Below are positions 43,181 through 52,120 of a stretch of DNA of 64,000 bases, in pieces. Made by a program: the position numbers and the translations under genes. Location: contig NZ_JACJSD010000009.1 in the NCBI RefSeq assembly GCF_014697615.1, positions 62,001 to 126,000 on the forward strand, read 5' to 3'. Origin of the DNA: Nostoc sp. FACHB-280. Lineage in GTDB: Bacteria; Cyanobacteriota; Cyanobacteriia; Cyanobacteriales; Nostocaceae. Every line of letters begins with the position of its first letter. Within the stretch, counting starts at the first letter, position 1. The notes under the pieces were generated by a model. It made no database searches, was not told where the DNA came from, and saw only the letters and a program-made list of their open reading frames with translations.

Positions 43181-44545
43181 TTACTCAGCACTCAGCACTT
43201 GTTTTGTGGCTACCATCTGCATTCCGGCGGGTGAGGCTAAAGTTAAACCACGACGCACGGGACGCACTGGGCGTTTATTTAGTAAAGAGACTTGGAACTG
43301 CGACAAAATTGTGGCGAGGGCAATTTTCATTTCATACTGAGCAAAGGCTAAACCAATACACCGACGATTTCCGCCACCAAAGGGTAAATATTCATAAGGG
43401 GAAAATTGTCTTTCTAAAAAGCGTTCTGGGTTGAATTGGTTTGGCTGTGGGTAAACTTCTGGGCGATGGTGGGCTAAATAAATACTAGGCAAAACTCTTG
43501 TACCTGCGGGTAATTTGTAGCCCATAATTTCAATTGGCGATTTTAACACCCGAAAGAAAGCAGTGATTACAATTGGATATATTCGTAAGGTTTCTTGGCA
43601 AACGGCTGTTAAATAAGGCAATTTGGCAATTTCACTTGGTTCCGGGTTAGTTCCCAAAGTAGACAATTCTTGGAGTAATTTTTCGCGGACTTCTGGTAAA
43701 CGGTCAAGCCAGTAAAATGCCCAAGTTAATGCGGAAGCTGTGGTTTCATGTCCAGCAAGCAGCATTGTCATTAATTCATCGCGTAATTCGACATCTGACA
43801 TTGGTTGACCATCGTCATAACGTGCTGAAATCAGTAAACTGAGGATATCTTGTCGATTCTGCCCAGTTTCAGCCCGTCGTTCTTGAATGAGTGCATAAAT
43901 GAGTTGATCAATTTGTTGGAGTTGGCGGACAATTTTTCCCCAAGGACTCCATTCACCCCAGTCTTGTTGCAGAAACCGAAAGAAGAAAGCACTAGACATC
44001 AAAGGTGAACTCATAATGTCTAAGGTAGAAGTGAGTAATTGACGCAGTTGTTGAAACATCGGCCCTTCATCCACACCAAACACCACTCGCAAAATGACGC
44101 GCAAGGTGATTTCTTGCATAGAGGCGCGGATATTAAAGGGTTTACCCATTACCCATTCATGGCTAACTTCTTGGGTGATGTTGCGGATATTTTGACCGTA
44201 AGCCCGCATTCGCTCACCATGAAAAGGCGGTGTGAGCAATTGGCGTTGGCGTTGGTGGCGATCGCCATCTAGTAATATCAAGGAATGATCACCAAGCAAA
44301 AATCTTAAAACTTGATTACCTCTGCCAGCCTCAAAATGACTGGCATCATTAGTAAAAATCTGCTCTAGTGCTTGGGGATGACTAAAATAAACAAGTTGAT
44401 TTTCCCCCTTACTCCAAACTGTGAAGTTATCACCGTAAACCTTGGCAAAGTCTTCGACATAATCTATCGGTCGAAAGATCAACTTAATCATTCGCAGCCA
44501 GTACGGTATTTTTGGCCCATCAGGCAAGCTGTTAGTTAATGTCAT
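43181..44545 (-). CDS. Cytochrome P450, CYP110-like
   Basis: I chose the ATG at 44545 (MTLTNSLPDGPK, the usual CYP110 start), giving 454 residues rather than 485. Motifs: oxygen-binding helix AGHETTASAL, ExxR in ETLRIYP, PERF, and the haem-binding FGGGNRRCIG with the cysteine at residue 396. CYP110 enzymes of Nostocales hydroxylate fatty acids, alkanes or terpenoids. The electron donor is a separate ferredoxin system. No biosynthetic partner is adjacent. A remnant of a second P450 lies at 5113-5268. Confidence 0.9.
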   Translation of the reverse strand: MTLTNSLPDGPKIPYWLRMIKLIFRPIDYVEDFAKVYGDNFTVWSKGENQLVYFSHPQALEQIFTNDASHFEAGRGNQVLRFLLGDHSLILLDGDRHQRQRQLLTPPFHGERMRAYGQNIRNITQEVSHEWVMGKPFNIRASMQEITLRVILRVVFGVDEGPMFQQLRQLLTSTLDIMSSPLMSSAFFFRFLQQDWGEWSPWGKIVRQLQQIDQLIYALIQERRAETGQNRQDILSLLISARYDDGQPMSDVELRDELMTMLLAGHETTASALTWAFYWLDRLPEVREKLLQELSTLGTNPEPSEIAKLPYLTAVCQETLRIYPIVITAFFRVLKSPIEIMGYKLPAGTRVLPSIYLAHHRPEVYPQPNQFNPERFLERQFSPYEYLPFGGGNRRCIGLAFAQYEMKIALATILSQFQVSLLNKRPVRPVRRGLTLASPAGMQMVATKQVLSAE

Positions 44546-44847
44546 AAAATCTCGTAAGAATTTATCATAAATCTGTAATAATTCAGAAATCAGAAGCCAG
44601 AAGTCAGAATTTACAAGCGATTTAGCCTGATTAATCAATTAGTTGAAAAAACTTTGCCTAAATTCTGACTCTTGAATTGTGACTCCTAAATCCTTACTTG
44701 ACTATTTTTATTTTGGCGATTTTTCCTTGTGCTGCGGGTCACAGAAAGCGGTATATTTTTGTATGGCGGGATAGAAAGCCATAGCAATTTGCAAAAAATG
44801 CGACACCTCAAGCCATCTCCAATCCAAAATCTCAAATCGTAGAAGCA

Positions 44848-45480
44848 GTGCCAAAAATCGTCGCTATCCTCAACGGTAAAGGAGGAGTCGGCAAAACGAC
44901 TACCTCAATCAATTTAGCTGCACAATTTTCTAAACGAAAAAAAGTGCTGTTGGTAGATGCAGATATTCAAGGTTCTGCTAGTTGGTGGTTTGGACGCAAT
45001 GATCAAGGAATGGGGTTTGATTTATCGCAAGAAACAGATCCACAGCTACTAGGCCATTTACGCAAAGTAAAAGGTTACGATTTAGTAGTGGTGGATACGC
45101 CTCCAGCTTTGCACTCTGAAGCCTTGGCAACAGTAGTAGCGATCGCAGATTATATACTTTTACCTACACCCCCATCCGCAATGGATTTAGCTGTTTTGAT
45201 TGAAACAGTAAAATCAGCCGTCGTCCCCACAGGAGTTCCCCATCGTGTACTCTTGACTAAAGTCGATGCGCGGAGTATTGGTGAAGCAATGGAAGCACAA
45301 AACTCTCTCGTGAAGCTAGGTATCCCCGTTTGTAAAGGCTTTGTCCGTACCTATAAAGCCCACGAAAGAGCCGCATTAGAGGGTGTCGCAATCAATCAAT
45401 GGCGGGGCAAAAATGCTTGGGAGGCGGAATCAGACTATCGCCGCGTGGCTGATGAATTACAGCGTGATTGGAGAAAATAA
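44848..45480 (+). CDS. ParA/MinD family ATPase
   Basis: The 210-residue protein starts at GTG. It has the deviant Walker A KGGVGKTTTS (11-20, signature Lys retained), VDADIQGSA, Walker B VVVDTPP, and a C-terminal ParA end. It forms a dynamic nucleoid-bound pattern that positions cargo. Its stop overlaps the start of the next gene by one base (TAATG), and that gene encodes a coiled-coil protein, so the two form a unit: either plasmid-style partition or a cargo-positioning system such as McdAB of carboxysomes. Confidence 0.85.
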   Translation: MPKIVAILNGKGGVGKTTTSINLAAQFSKRKKVLLVDADIQGSASWWFGRNDQGMGFDLSQETDPQLLGHLRKVKGYDLVVVDTPPALHSEALATVVAIADYILLPTPPSAMDLAVLIETVKSAVVPTGVPHRVLLTKVDARSIGEAMEAQNSLVKLGIPVCKGFVRTYKAHERAALEGVAINQWRGKNAWEAESDYRRVADELQRDWRK

Positions 45481-46049
45481 TGGCTAGGAAACAAAATCTT
45501 TCTGACTTAATTCAAGCAGAAGCACAAAAATTAACACCCAATAGTGCAGTAGACGAAGGTGCAATCGAAGTTCCGGCTGTGGAAGTTGTAGAATCAACAA
45601 CAGCCGCAGATGCAGAAGTCAATGAATCCACATCTGCTAAACGTAATATTCCTACCAAAGCAGACTTAGAAGCTACTATTAAAGACTTAAAAACAACTTT
45701 AGAAAAAAATCAGGACACAGAAAAAGCTCTGCAACAACAAATTAAAGAATTAAAATCAGCTTTATCAGAACAGAAAACCTCTTTATCAGAACAGCAAGCC
45801 TCTGTAGAACGCCTAACCAAAGAATTAGAAGAAGCAAAAACCACTGTACTTCAACTTGCAGAAGCCAATTCTAAACTTATCGAAGAAAATAAAGCCCTAC
45901 AACAACCAAAGGCGAGTATTGTTCCTCAGAAAAAAGACAATTATCACCAAATTGATTACAGAAAATCTCACCGCGCCCCCGAAAAACTTCCTGATATGCC
46001 AGCAGAAACAAAAGATGATTTTGCGGCTAATACTTGGTTGTATGACTAA
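45480..46049 (+). CDS. Coiled-coil partner of ParA (McdB-like candidate)
   Basis: The ATG at 45480 overlaps the ParA stop. The 189-residue protein has a basic N-terminus (MARKQNLSDLIQAEAQKL), an acidic, disordered segment (about 20-60), a long coiled coil (about 62-140, KDLKTTLEKNQDTEKALQQQ...), and a polar tail ending in Trp near the C-terminus (NTWLYD). A charged N-terminus, Gln-rich coiled coil and C-terminal Trp are features described for McdB, the adaptor that couples carboxysomes to McdA. This link is inference; another cargo adaptor is possible. Confidence 0.6.
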   Translation: MARKQNLSDLIQAEAQKLTPNSAVDEGAIEVPAVEVVESTTAADAEVNESTSAKRNIPTKADLEATIKDLKTTLEKNQDTEKALQQQIKELKSALSEQKTSLSEQQASVERLTKELEEAKTTVLQLAEANSKLIEENKALQQPKASIVPQKKDNYHQIDYRKSHRAPEKLPDMPAETKDDFAANTWLYD

Positions 46050-46100
46050 ATATCAGTAACTTAAAGCCCTCAGACTAAAAGTCTAGGGATAGATAAACAA

Positions 46101-46123
46101 AGCCTGCCTAGCCAACGCAGGCT
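46101..46123 (+). terminator. Terminator after the ParA/coiled-coil operon
   Basis: AGCCTGC (46101-46107) pairs with GCAGGCT (46117-46123), extended by ACAAA and TTTGT outside the stem, 50 bases after the stop codon. Confidence 0.6.
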
Positions 46124-46190
46124 ATTTGTCTTATCTTTTGCGTGAAATTTGATATAGCGTTTCTAATTCTAGTGAAGTACAAGCAAGAAT

Positions 46191-46226
46191 AATTAACCGC
46201 AGATAAACGCAGATGGACGCGGATGG
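46191..46226. repeat. Inverted copy of the dispersed ATCTGCGTCC-type repeat
   Basis: AATTAACCGCAGATAAACGC and AGATGGACGCGGATGG are the complement of the element at 10461-10494. A further shared repeat (CTTTTTACTTTTGCC...TTGTTGT) lies at about 46335-46372. The rest of 46050-46492 shows nothing else. Confidence 0.5.
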
Positions 46227-46492
46227 AATTTCGATGATTGCAATAAATTAGCTGTGTGAGTCTACTAGTACAGGTCTGCGGAAATAAACAGACCATAAGA
46301 AATTGCTAAAAAGCTTGTGGTATCGTTATTCTTTCTTTTTACTTTTGCCTTTTTACTTTTGCCTTGTTGTACTAGTTTGCTTCTGGCATCAGATAAATTA
46401 TTGTGCGATAAATAATTATTCATCAAAATATAACTTGTACTGTACTTAAATTATTGATTTTATCGCTGGCAAGTATCACTGAGGAGAAAAAC

Positions 46493-47512
46493 ATGAAATT
46501 GTGTGGTTATACGATCGCAGGTACTCTTGTGACAATTTTAGTAGGAGCGATCGCAAATGGATATACAAGTTTTGCTACTTCCAATGTGCAGCCAAGCAAA
46601 AGCGTAAATCCTCCCACCGCCACACATCAAGCCCAGCTTCCTCACACTAACAATTCCGTCTCCAAGCTGAATCTCCAAGCGGGTATGCCATACCAAAAAG
46701 CACGAGAACGAGTGCTTCAACAAGGTTGGCAACCAAATCTACAAGGAGATGCGCCTAATCTTCAAGATAGTTCAGTGAAAGAATTATATGATTTCGGATA
46801 TACAGAGGTGAAAGACTGTTCCGGGACAGGTGTTGGTGCTTGTCGATTTGAGTTTACCAACCAAGCCGGAGAACTATTGTGGATTTCAGCCACCATCGCT
46901 GACCGCACTAATACAGAACGAGTCGTTTGGCATTGGTCAATTGAGAAAAATGCCAATCAACAAACTTCACAGTCTTCTCGTCTAGAAAAACCACCATTTA
47001 TCGGGACTCGCTTATTTAATTTTCTCGGAGGCAGTGGCACAGGTCAATCAATTGCGATCGCACCTGATGGCACTACTATAGTTAAACTTCAGGGTACCTT
47101 TGAAAGTTCCATTCAATACCAAGGCAAATTCTCCAATCCCATCATCTTGCAAGATGGCAGTGGTTTAGGATTACTTTTTAAAGATGATAAAATTTACAGC
47201 CTCGCAGCTAATGGACAAATCGCCAAAGGTTGTAAAGGTGATGAAACGGTTTGCGAATCAGCTTTAATCGCAACTACATCTGCGCCAATTAAACCAGGGT
47301 TTTATGTACTTGGCGGAACTGATCAAGGTCTAGAAGTCAAAGGAGAACAGTATCGATATTATGATGAGGCTGGCGAACAAGAATGGAGACCAATTTCTGA
47401 GTTGAATTATATTCAAGAAAATCTCATATTTGATGGTCAGAATTATTGGTGCATTCCGCCCAGAAGTGAAGCAGGAGTATGCACCAAAAATGGCTGGATG
47501 CCTGTAAGATAA
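46493..47512 (+). CDS. Secreted hypothetical protein with repeat-like N-terminal domain
   Basis: I chose the ATG at 46493, which has a strong GAGGAG eight bases upstream, giving 339 residues. A hydrophobic signal segment (about 5-28) predicts export. The following LNLQAGMPYQKARERVLQQGWQPN...VKDCSGTGVGACRFEF stretch (about 62-135) resembles a small PASTA-like domain found in cyanobacterial secreted proteins, with a Cys pair. The C-terminal part has further cysteines (GCKGDETVCES, YWCIPPRSEAGVC). Function not recognised. Confidence 0.6.
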   Translation: MKLCGYTIAGTLVTILVGAIANGYTSFATSNVQPSKSVNPPTATHQAQLPHTNNSVSKLNLQAGMPYQKARERVLQQGWQPNLQGDAPNLQDSSVKELYDFGYTEVKDCSGTGVGACRFEFTNQAGELLWISATIADRTNTERVVWHWSIEKNANQQTSQSSRLEKPPFIGTRLFNFLGGSGTGQSIAIAPDGTTIVKLQGTFESSIQYQGKFSNPIILQDGSGLGLLFKDDKIYSLAANGQIAKGCKGDETVCESALIATTSAPIKPGFYVLGGTDQGLEVKGEQYRYYDEAGEQEWRPISELNYIQENLIFDGQNYWCIPPRSEAGVCTKNGWMPVR

Positions 47513-47546
47513 TAAGCTGATTAATTTGAAAATTCAATAACTATTT

Positions 47547-48500
47547 ATGGTCAAAAAAACTCAAAGCCCCCTTAAAAAAAATTGGATTAAAGAGATACTG
47601 AGATTTCAAGGTTCTGTAATTCCTGGAGTATTAGAACGTTCTCTTTTTTGTGGTGCATTTGGATTTTTGATTTCTTTTCTTTACTCTCGGCAATTACCAG
47701 TTTCTGAACCAATGTTAGGTGGTGTAATTCCTAGCATTGTTTTGGGTTTATTGTTAGTTTTTCGGACTAATACAGCTTATGAACGATTTTGGGAAGGGAG
47801 AAAACTTTGGGGTAGTACAGTTAACACTGTTCGTAATTTAGCTTGGAAAATTTGGGTTGCAGTGGACGAAGTTGAACCTGACGACAGAGAACGCAAAATA
47901 TCCGCTTTACGTTTATTACCAGCATTTGCGATCGCTAAAAAATTATATCTTCGTTATGAACCAGCCAGTGAAGAATTAAAACCTTGGGTTTCTCCTACTC
48001 AATATAGCAATTTGCAAAATATTCAAAACATGCCTTTAGAAATTTCCCGCCTCTTAGGAAATTACTTACAGCAAGAATATAAACGCGGTCTGTTAACAAA
48101 TTATCAATTAGCTAGTATTCATACTCTCATGAATAACTTGATGGATAATGTCGGCGGCTGCGAACGGATTTTAAAAACCCCAATTCCCCCAGCTTATGTG
48201 ATTCATCTCAATCAATTAGTACTCATCTATTGTTTAATTTTGCCTTTTCATTTTGTTAAAGACTTGGGTTGGTGGACAGGTGTATTTGTGGCTATTGTCA
48301 GTTTTGCTTTGTTTGGTATTGAAGAAATTGGCGTAGAGATTGAAAATCCCTTTGGTTACGATCATAATGATTTACCATTAGATAAAATTTGCCAAACTAT
48401 TCAAAATAATATTGAAGAATTTATTGAGTCTCAAACAAACCAAGACCAAGACAATCTAGAAAAACAAATCAACTTATCCTATACTAATACAGACATCTAA
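47547..48500 (+). CDS. Bestrophin-like (UPF0187) chloride/bicarbonate channel protein
   Basis: The 317-residue protein has the bestrophin fold signature: N-terminal amphipathic region with RFQGSVIPGVL, a first membrane helix, GLLLVFRTNTAYERFWEGRKLWG (the strongly conserved motif), and late membrane helices. Cyanobacterial and plant bestrophins carry anions and, in algae, bicarbonate toward carboxysomes or thylakoids. No inorganic-carbon gene adjoins, though a possible McdAB pair lies 1.5 kb upstream. It sits 34 bases after the preceding gene. Confidence 0.85.
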   Translation: MVKKTQSPLKKNWIKEILRFQGSVIPGVLERSLFCGAFGFLISFLYSRQLPVSEPMLGGVIPSIVLGLLLVFRTNTAYERFWEGRKLWGSTVNTVRNLAWKIWVAVDEVEPDDRERKISALRLLPAFAIAKKLYLRYEPASEELKPWVSPTQYSNLQNIQNMPLEISRLLGNYLQQEYKRGLLTNYQLASIHTLMNNLMDNVGGCERILKTPIPPAYVIHLNQLVLIYCLILPFHFVKDLGWWTGVFVAIVSFALFGIEEIGVEIENPFGYDHNDLPLDKICQTIQNNIEEFIESQTNQDQDNLEKQINLSYTNTDI

Positions 48501-48560
48501 CCGCACAAATTTTTGGATGTTCAATAAAGTGCGATCGCCTATATTTACATAATTTATTTT

Positions 48561-48947
48561 ATGAAAACTCTCGGTATACATCATATAGCAATAATTTGTT
48601 CTAACTATGAACGCTCAAAAAGATTTTATGTCGATATTCTCGGCTTTGCCATTATTCAAGAAACATTCCGATCTACCAGAAACTCTTATAAACTAGATTT
48701 ACGTGTTAACGAACATACTCAGATAGAATTATTTTCTTTTCCCCACCCTCCCCAAAGATTCAGTAATCCTGAAGCTTGTGGTTTAAGACATTTAGCCTTT
48801 GCTGTGGAAAATATAGAAGAAACTGTAGATTATTTAAAATCACACAATATAGAAACAGAAAATATTAGGATTGATGAAATTACGGGTAAAAAATTTACCT
48901 TTTTTCAAGACCCAGATAAATTACCATTAGAAATTTATGAGGTTTAA
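48561..48947 (+). CDS. VOC (glyoxalase I-like) family protein
   Basis: The 128-residue protein has two paired beta-alpha-beta-beta-beta units, His5/6 in LGIHHIAIIC, Glu in IELFSFP, His in LRHLAFAVEN and Glu in LPLEIYEV. This is the usual metal-binding quartet of SMU1112c/YwbC-like proteins. Probably a small metalloenzyme isomerising or cleaving a small molecule; substrate unknown. Confidence 0.82.
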   Translation: MKTLGIHHIAIICSNYERSKRFYVDILGFAIIQETFRSTRNSYKLDLRVNEHTQIELFSFPHPPQRFSNPEACGLRHLAFAVENIEETVDYLKSHNIETENIRIDEITGKKFTFFQDPDKLPLEIYEV

Positions 48948-49233
48948 CAACTCAATTCTTAGCTACCTATAGCAATCCTCAATAACTGACAAACATCTTT
49001 TCGTTGTCTACCTTGTCTCTGTTGTTCAGATATCATAGGTATTGGGTAATACATAAGGTATATTATCGATATCTAACTTTAGTACAGTATATTTATTGAA
49101 ACTCAAGATAGATGAGAGATCATTTATCTCAGATATTAAAATATACAACAATTAGAGCAAAGATTAAAATAAAAAAAATCAACAAATAAATCCTTATACA
49201 ATAGATATAAATTAACAAATCCAGGATTTGCGG

Positions 49234-50007
49234 ATGACTCAGATAGATTTATTATCATCACAATCACCAAAACCAGATTTTGCTATTAATGCAGAAGCAA
49301 AAACATCTCCAGGTATTTTCATTGCTAGTCTGATTTTAGGCTTGTGGGTAATAAGTATCACATTATTTTTTTTACTCAATATTTATAAAACCCCAATTCC
49401 CTTAATAGCTATAGCGATACTTTGGCAGACATTTCTATATACGGGATTATTTATTACTGCTCATGATGCTATGCACGGTGTAGTTTTTCCTCAGAATCCC
49501 AAAGTTAATAATTGGGTAGGTAGAATATGTGTGTTTTTGTACGCATTATTTTCTTATCAAGAGCTACTCCAAAAACACTGGTCACATCACCGCTATCCGG
49601 CTACTAAAGATGACCCAGATTTTTACGATCAGCAGCAGCAAAATTTTTTCGCTTGGTATTTTAACTTCATTAAATCATATTGGAATTGGCGACAACATTT
49701 GAGATTTATATTGGTATATATTTTTCTGAGATATATCTGTAATATACCTGAAGCTAATTTAATTTTATTCTGGTGTATACCATCTATTTTTAGTTCAATT
49801 CAACTATTTTATTTCGGCACATTTCTCCCTCATAGAAGACTCGCAGAAGGCTACACAAGTTTACACTGTACACGCAGTACACATTTACCTGTGTTTTGGT
49901 CATTTATTACTTGCTACCATTTTGGTTATCATAAAGAACATCACGAATATCCTCATGTTCCTTGGTGGAGATTACCAGAGGTTTATCAGGCGGGGAAGTA
50001 TCAATAG
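49234..50007 (+). CDS. crtW: Beta-carotene ketolase CrtW (fatty-acid desaturase fold)
   Basis: I chose the ATG at 49234 (MTQIDLL) over a TTG at 49228. The product of 257 residues is an integral membrane protein with four His-box regions: HDAMHG, HWSHHRYPAT...DPDF, YFGTFLPHR, and CYHFGYHKEHHEYPHVPWWRLP. All are diagnostic of bacterial and cyanobacterial CrtW. It adds keto groups at C4 of beta-carotene rings to give echinenone/canthaxanthin, which protect against light. No other carotenoid gene is adjacent, as usual in cyanobacteria. The 286 bases upstream are AT-rich without a clear motif. Confidence 0.92.
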   Translation: MTQIDLLSSQSPKPDFAINAEAKTSPGIFIASLILGLWVISITLFFLLNIYKTPIPLIAIAILWQTFLYTGLFITAHDAMHGVVFPQNPKVNNWVGRICVFLYALFSYQELLQKHWSHHRYPATKDDPDFYDQQQQNFFAWYFNFIKSYWNWRQHLRFILVYIFLRYICNIPEANLILFWCIPSIFSSIQLFYFGTFLPHRRLAEGYTSLHCTRSTHLPVFWSFITCYHFGYHKEHHEYPHVPWWRLPEVYQAGKYQ

Positions 50008-50142
50008 GTTTATCCGGTATTTTAGATTAACCTTCCGGTAGCGTTTGGAAGTTTAATAGAGAATTCAAGACAATATAATCTGTGAGGTAGACATACTACC
50101 TCACAGATTCCTTGCTTAATTCAGCAAGTTATAATTGCCAGA

Positions 50143-50808
50143 CTAGACAGCAACAGGTGTAGCAAATCTAGCATAACGCTCTATGTAAAATTCCTTGGGA
50201 TTAGCGATCGCTTTTACAGAATCTCTTTCTTTGAGAGCATGTTTCCACTGTTTCAGACGGGTGAATTCGGCTGGTAGGGGAAAATCACGATATTTCTTGA
50301 GTGCAGCCCAACGCTCAAACCAAGGAAAGAAGGTAAAATCTACCAAACTAATGGATTCACCAAACCAATAGGGGCCGTCTTTCGACAACTTTCCAAATGC
50401 TTCGTTTTCAATGAATTCTAAATGTTTGTAGAGTTCTTTTTTCGCTTCTTCTTGTTTTTGAATATCTGGACTCCGCAAGAGGCTAGAAAAAGCTGGAACG
50501 AATCTAGTGTTAGCAAAATCAATCCAGATGCGAGCTTGAGCTTTATCTATGGCATTGTTGGGTAACAATGGCGGATTAGGAAATACTTCATCCAGATATT
50601 CGTTAATGACAGCAGATTCCCAAACGCGGTGATCGCCATGTACCAAAGCTGGTACTTTGCCATAAGGAGAAATATCTGTAAATCCCGTTGGCTTATTCTG
50701 CAAGTCAATTTCAATCAAATCAAAGTCGATTCCCTTTTCTTGCAATACCAAGCGAGAACGGTGAGCAAAAGGACAAACGACGGCGCTATATATTTTAACT
50801 TCAGCCAT
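50143..50808 (-). CDS. Glutathione S-transferase family protein (omega-like)
   Basis: The 221-residue protein has the thioredoxin-like N-terminal half with CPFAHR (Cys12), KVPALVHGDHRVWESAVINEYLDEVFP (glutathione-binding Pro/Glu-Ser), and an all-helical second half. A Cys in the active site suggests omega- or lambda-like thiol transferase or dehydroascorbate reductase activity rather than conjugation. It lies 132 bases from the propeller gene on the same strand; the two may be co-expressed. Confidence 0.85.
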   Translation of the reverse strand: MAEVKIYSAVVCPFAHRSRLVLQEKGIDFDLIEIDLQNKPTGFTDISPYGKVPALVHGDHRVWESAVINEYLDEVFPNPPLLPNNAIDKAQARIWIDFANTRFVPAFSSLLRSPDIQKQEEAKKELYKHLEFIENEAFGKLSKDGPYWFGESISLVDFTFFPWFERWAALKKYRDFPLPAEFTRLKQWKHALKERDSVKAIANPKEFYIERYARFATPVAV

Positions 50809-50940
50809 GTTTACGTTCCTTTGTGAATCGGAATTTGTAGTCGGCTTTGAGATAGTTCATCCCAAATCTGTTAATTAGACAGAGACAGAAGTATTCAACT
50901 TTTTTCCCTCCTGTCTCCTGCCTTCTTCCTCCTCCCTTCT

Positions 50941-52065
50941 TTACAGCCAAGGCACTTCTTCAGGTGCGTAACGGAAGGCGCGGAAGACTGAATTCTGTTC
51001 CCCACGAGCCACCAACGACTTTTCGCCAGGGACATTACGAGTCGCAAAATGGGGGTTGACGTATTCCCAAACTAGTTCCCCTTCTCCAGTCACCTCAAAG
51101 ATGCGCCCATAAGCACCTTCGGTAATCAAAGTATTACCATTCGCAAGGCGTTGCGCTCCTGATATGTAGGAACTAAAGAAGTTATGTGGTGGACTATCGG
51201 TATACTCCCAAACGATTTCTTGAGTTTGGCGGTTCACTTCAATCACACGGGAAAAATTTAGTGCTGTATGACGACGATGTGCGCCATTATCAAAAATCAA
51301 GATGTTGCCGTTAGGTAATTCGTTAGGAAAATGCTGCTGTGCTAGTACATTATCCCCCAACGTCCAGATAATATTTCCGGTTTGGCGATCGATAATAGCA
51401 ACGGTAGAAATATTACGAAAGCTCACGATAATATTGCCATCAGCCAGTTCCCCGACAGTATTACCGTGAGTCCATTCATGTCGTTGGTCTTGGGGAGTAA
51501 TAAAAAATTTCTCTGGGTCGAGATGTTCGTAAGCGTGCCAAGTCCAAACAATCTCGCCTTTAGAAGTGACTTCGTAAAGTACATCAGCATAGATATCACC
51601 ATCGGCTTCTGTGCCGGCGATACCGCCTTTGATGTGAGGAACTAGAGATTGGGGTATTTTTTCAATAGCTAATAAAATTACATTGCCATTGCGGAGTTTT
51701 CGCCCATCATGATGATGATCTGGATGCTGATATTCCCAGATGATCTTGCCTTTGGGGTCTACTTCTAAAACCACACCACCTTTAAACGCCGACCACAAAG
51801 GAAAGCGCGGGGGAATCTCCGGTGTCTTACCGTTATAGAACAAATTGCCATTCGGTAAGAGATAACCATATAACCCTGGCGGATAAGGCAGATTCCATTG
51901 ATGTACCACTTCCCCTTGCAAGTCCAAAAGATATACTTCTCCATTACCCGTCAAAGGTGTAAAGAGTGTATACCCTTTAAAAACTTTCTCAGGATTGTAA
52001 GCTTTTAAGCCAGTACCTCGACGACGGATAGTATTTTGTTCAACAAACGTTTTGGCGAGAGTCAT
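50941..52065 (-). CDS. Arylsulfotransferase-like (ASST) beta-propeller protein
   Basis: The 374-residue protein is a six-bladed-type propeller with repeats such as GEVVHQWNLPYPPG, GKIIWEYQHPDHHHDG, GEIVWTWHAYEHLDP and GELVWEYVNPHF, matching bacterial arylsulfotransferase/PQQ-like propellers. His-rich motifs (PDHHHDGRKL, HEWTHGNTV) include the candidate catalytic His. No signal peptide is visible, so a cytoplasmic role or a different activity is possible. Flanked by GST and AKR genes on the same strand, with an SsuA protein gene further along; a sulfur or detoxification context is inferred. Confidence 0.75.
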   Translation of the reverse strand: MTLAKTFVEQNTIRRRGTGLKAYNPEKVFKGYTLFTPLTGNGEVYLLDLQGEVVHQWNLPYPPGLYGYLLPNGNLFYNGKTPEIPPRFPLWSAFKGGVVLEVDPKGKIIWEYQHPDHHHDGRKLRNGNVILLAIEKIPQSLVPHIKGGIAGTEADGDIYADVLYEVTSKGEIVWTWHAYEHLDPEKFFITPQDQRHEWTHGNTVGELADGNIIVSFRNISTVAIIDRQTGNIIWTLGDNVLAQQHFPNELPNGNILIFDNGAHRRHTALNFSRVIEVNRQTQEIVWEYTDSPPHNFFSSYISGAQRLANGNTLITEGAYGRIFEVTGEGELVWEYVNPHFATRNVPGEKSLVARGEQNSVFRAFRYAPEEVPWL

Positions 52066-52120
52066 TTTCTACCTGGGAAATCTCTAAATGTTGGAGTTCA
52101 ATTAGCAGAACGAAAAACTT

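Noticed and set aside
43181-43434. Plus-strand open frames inside the P450 gene (also at 44039-44272)
   Set aside because: Antisense shadows of a strongly conserved P450 coding sequence.
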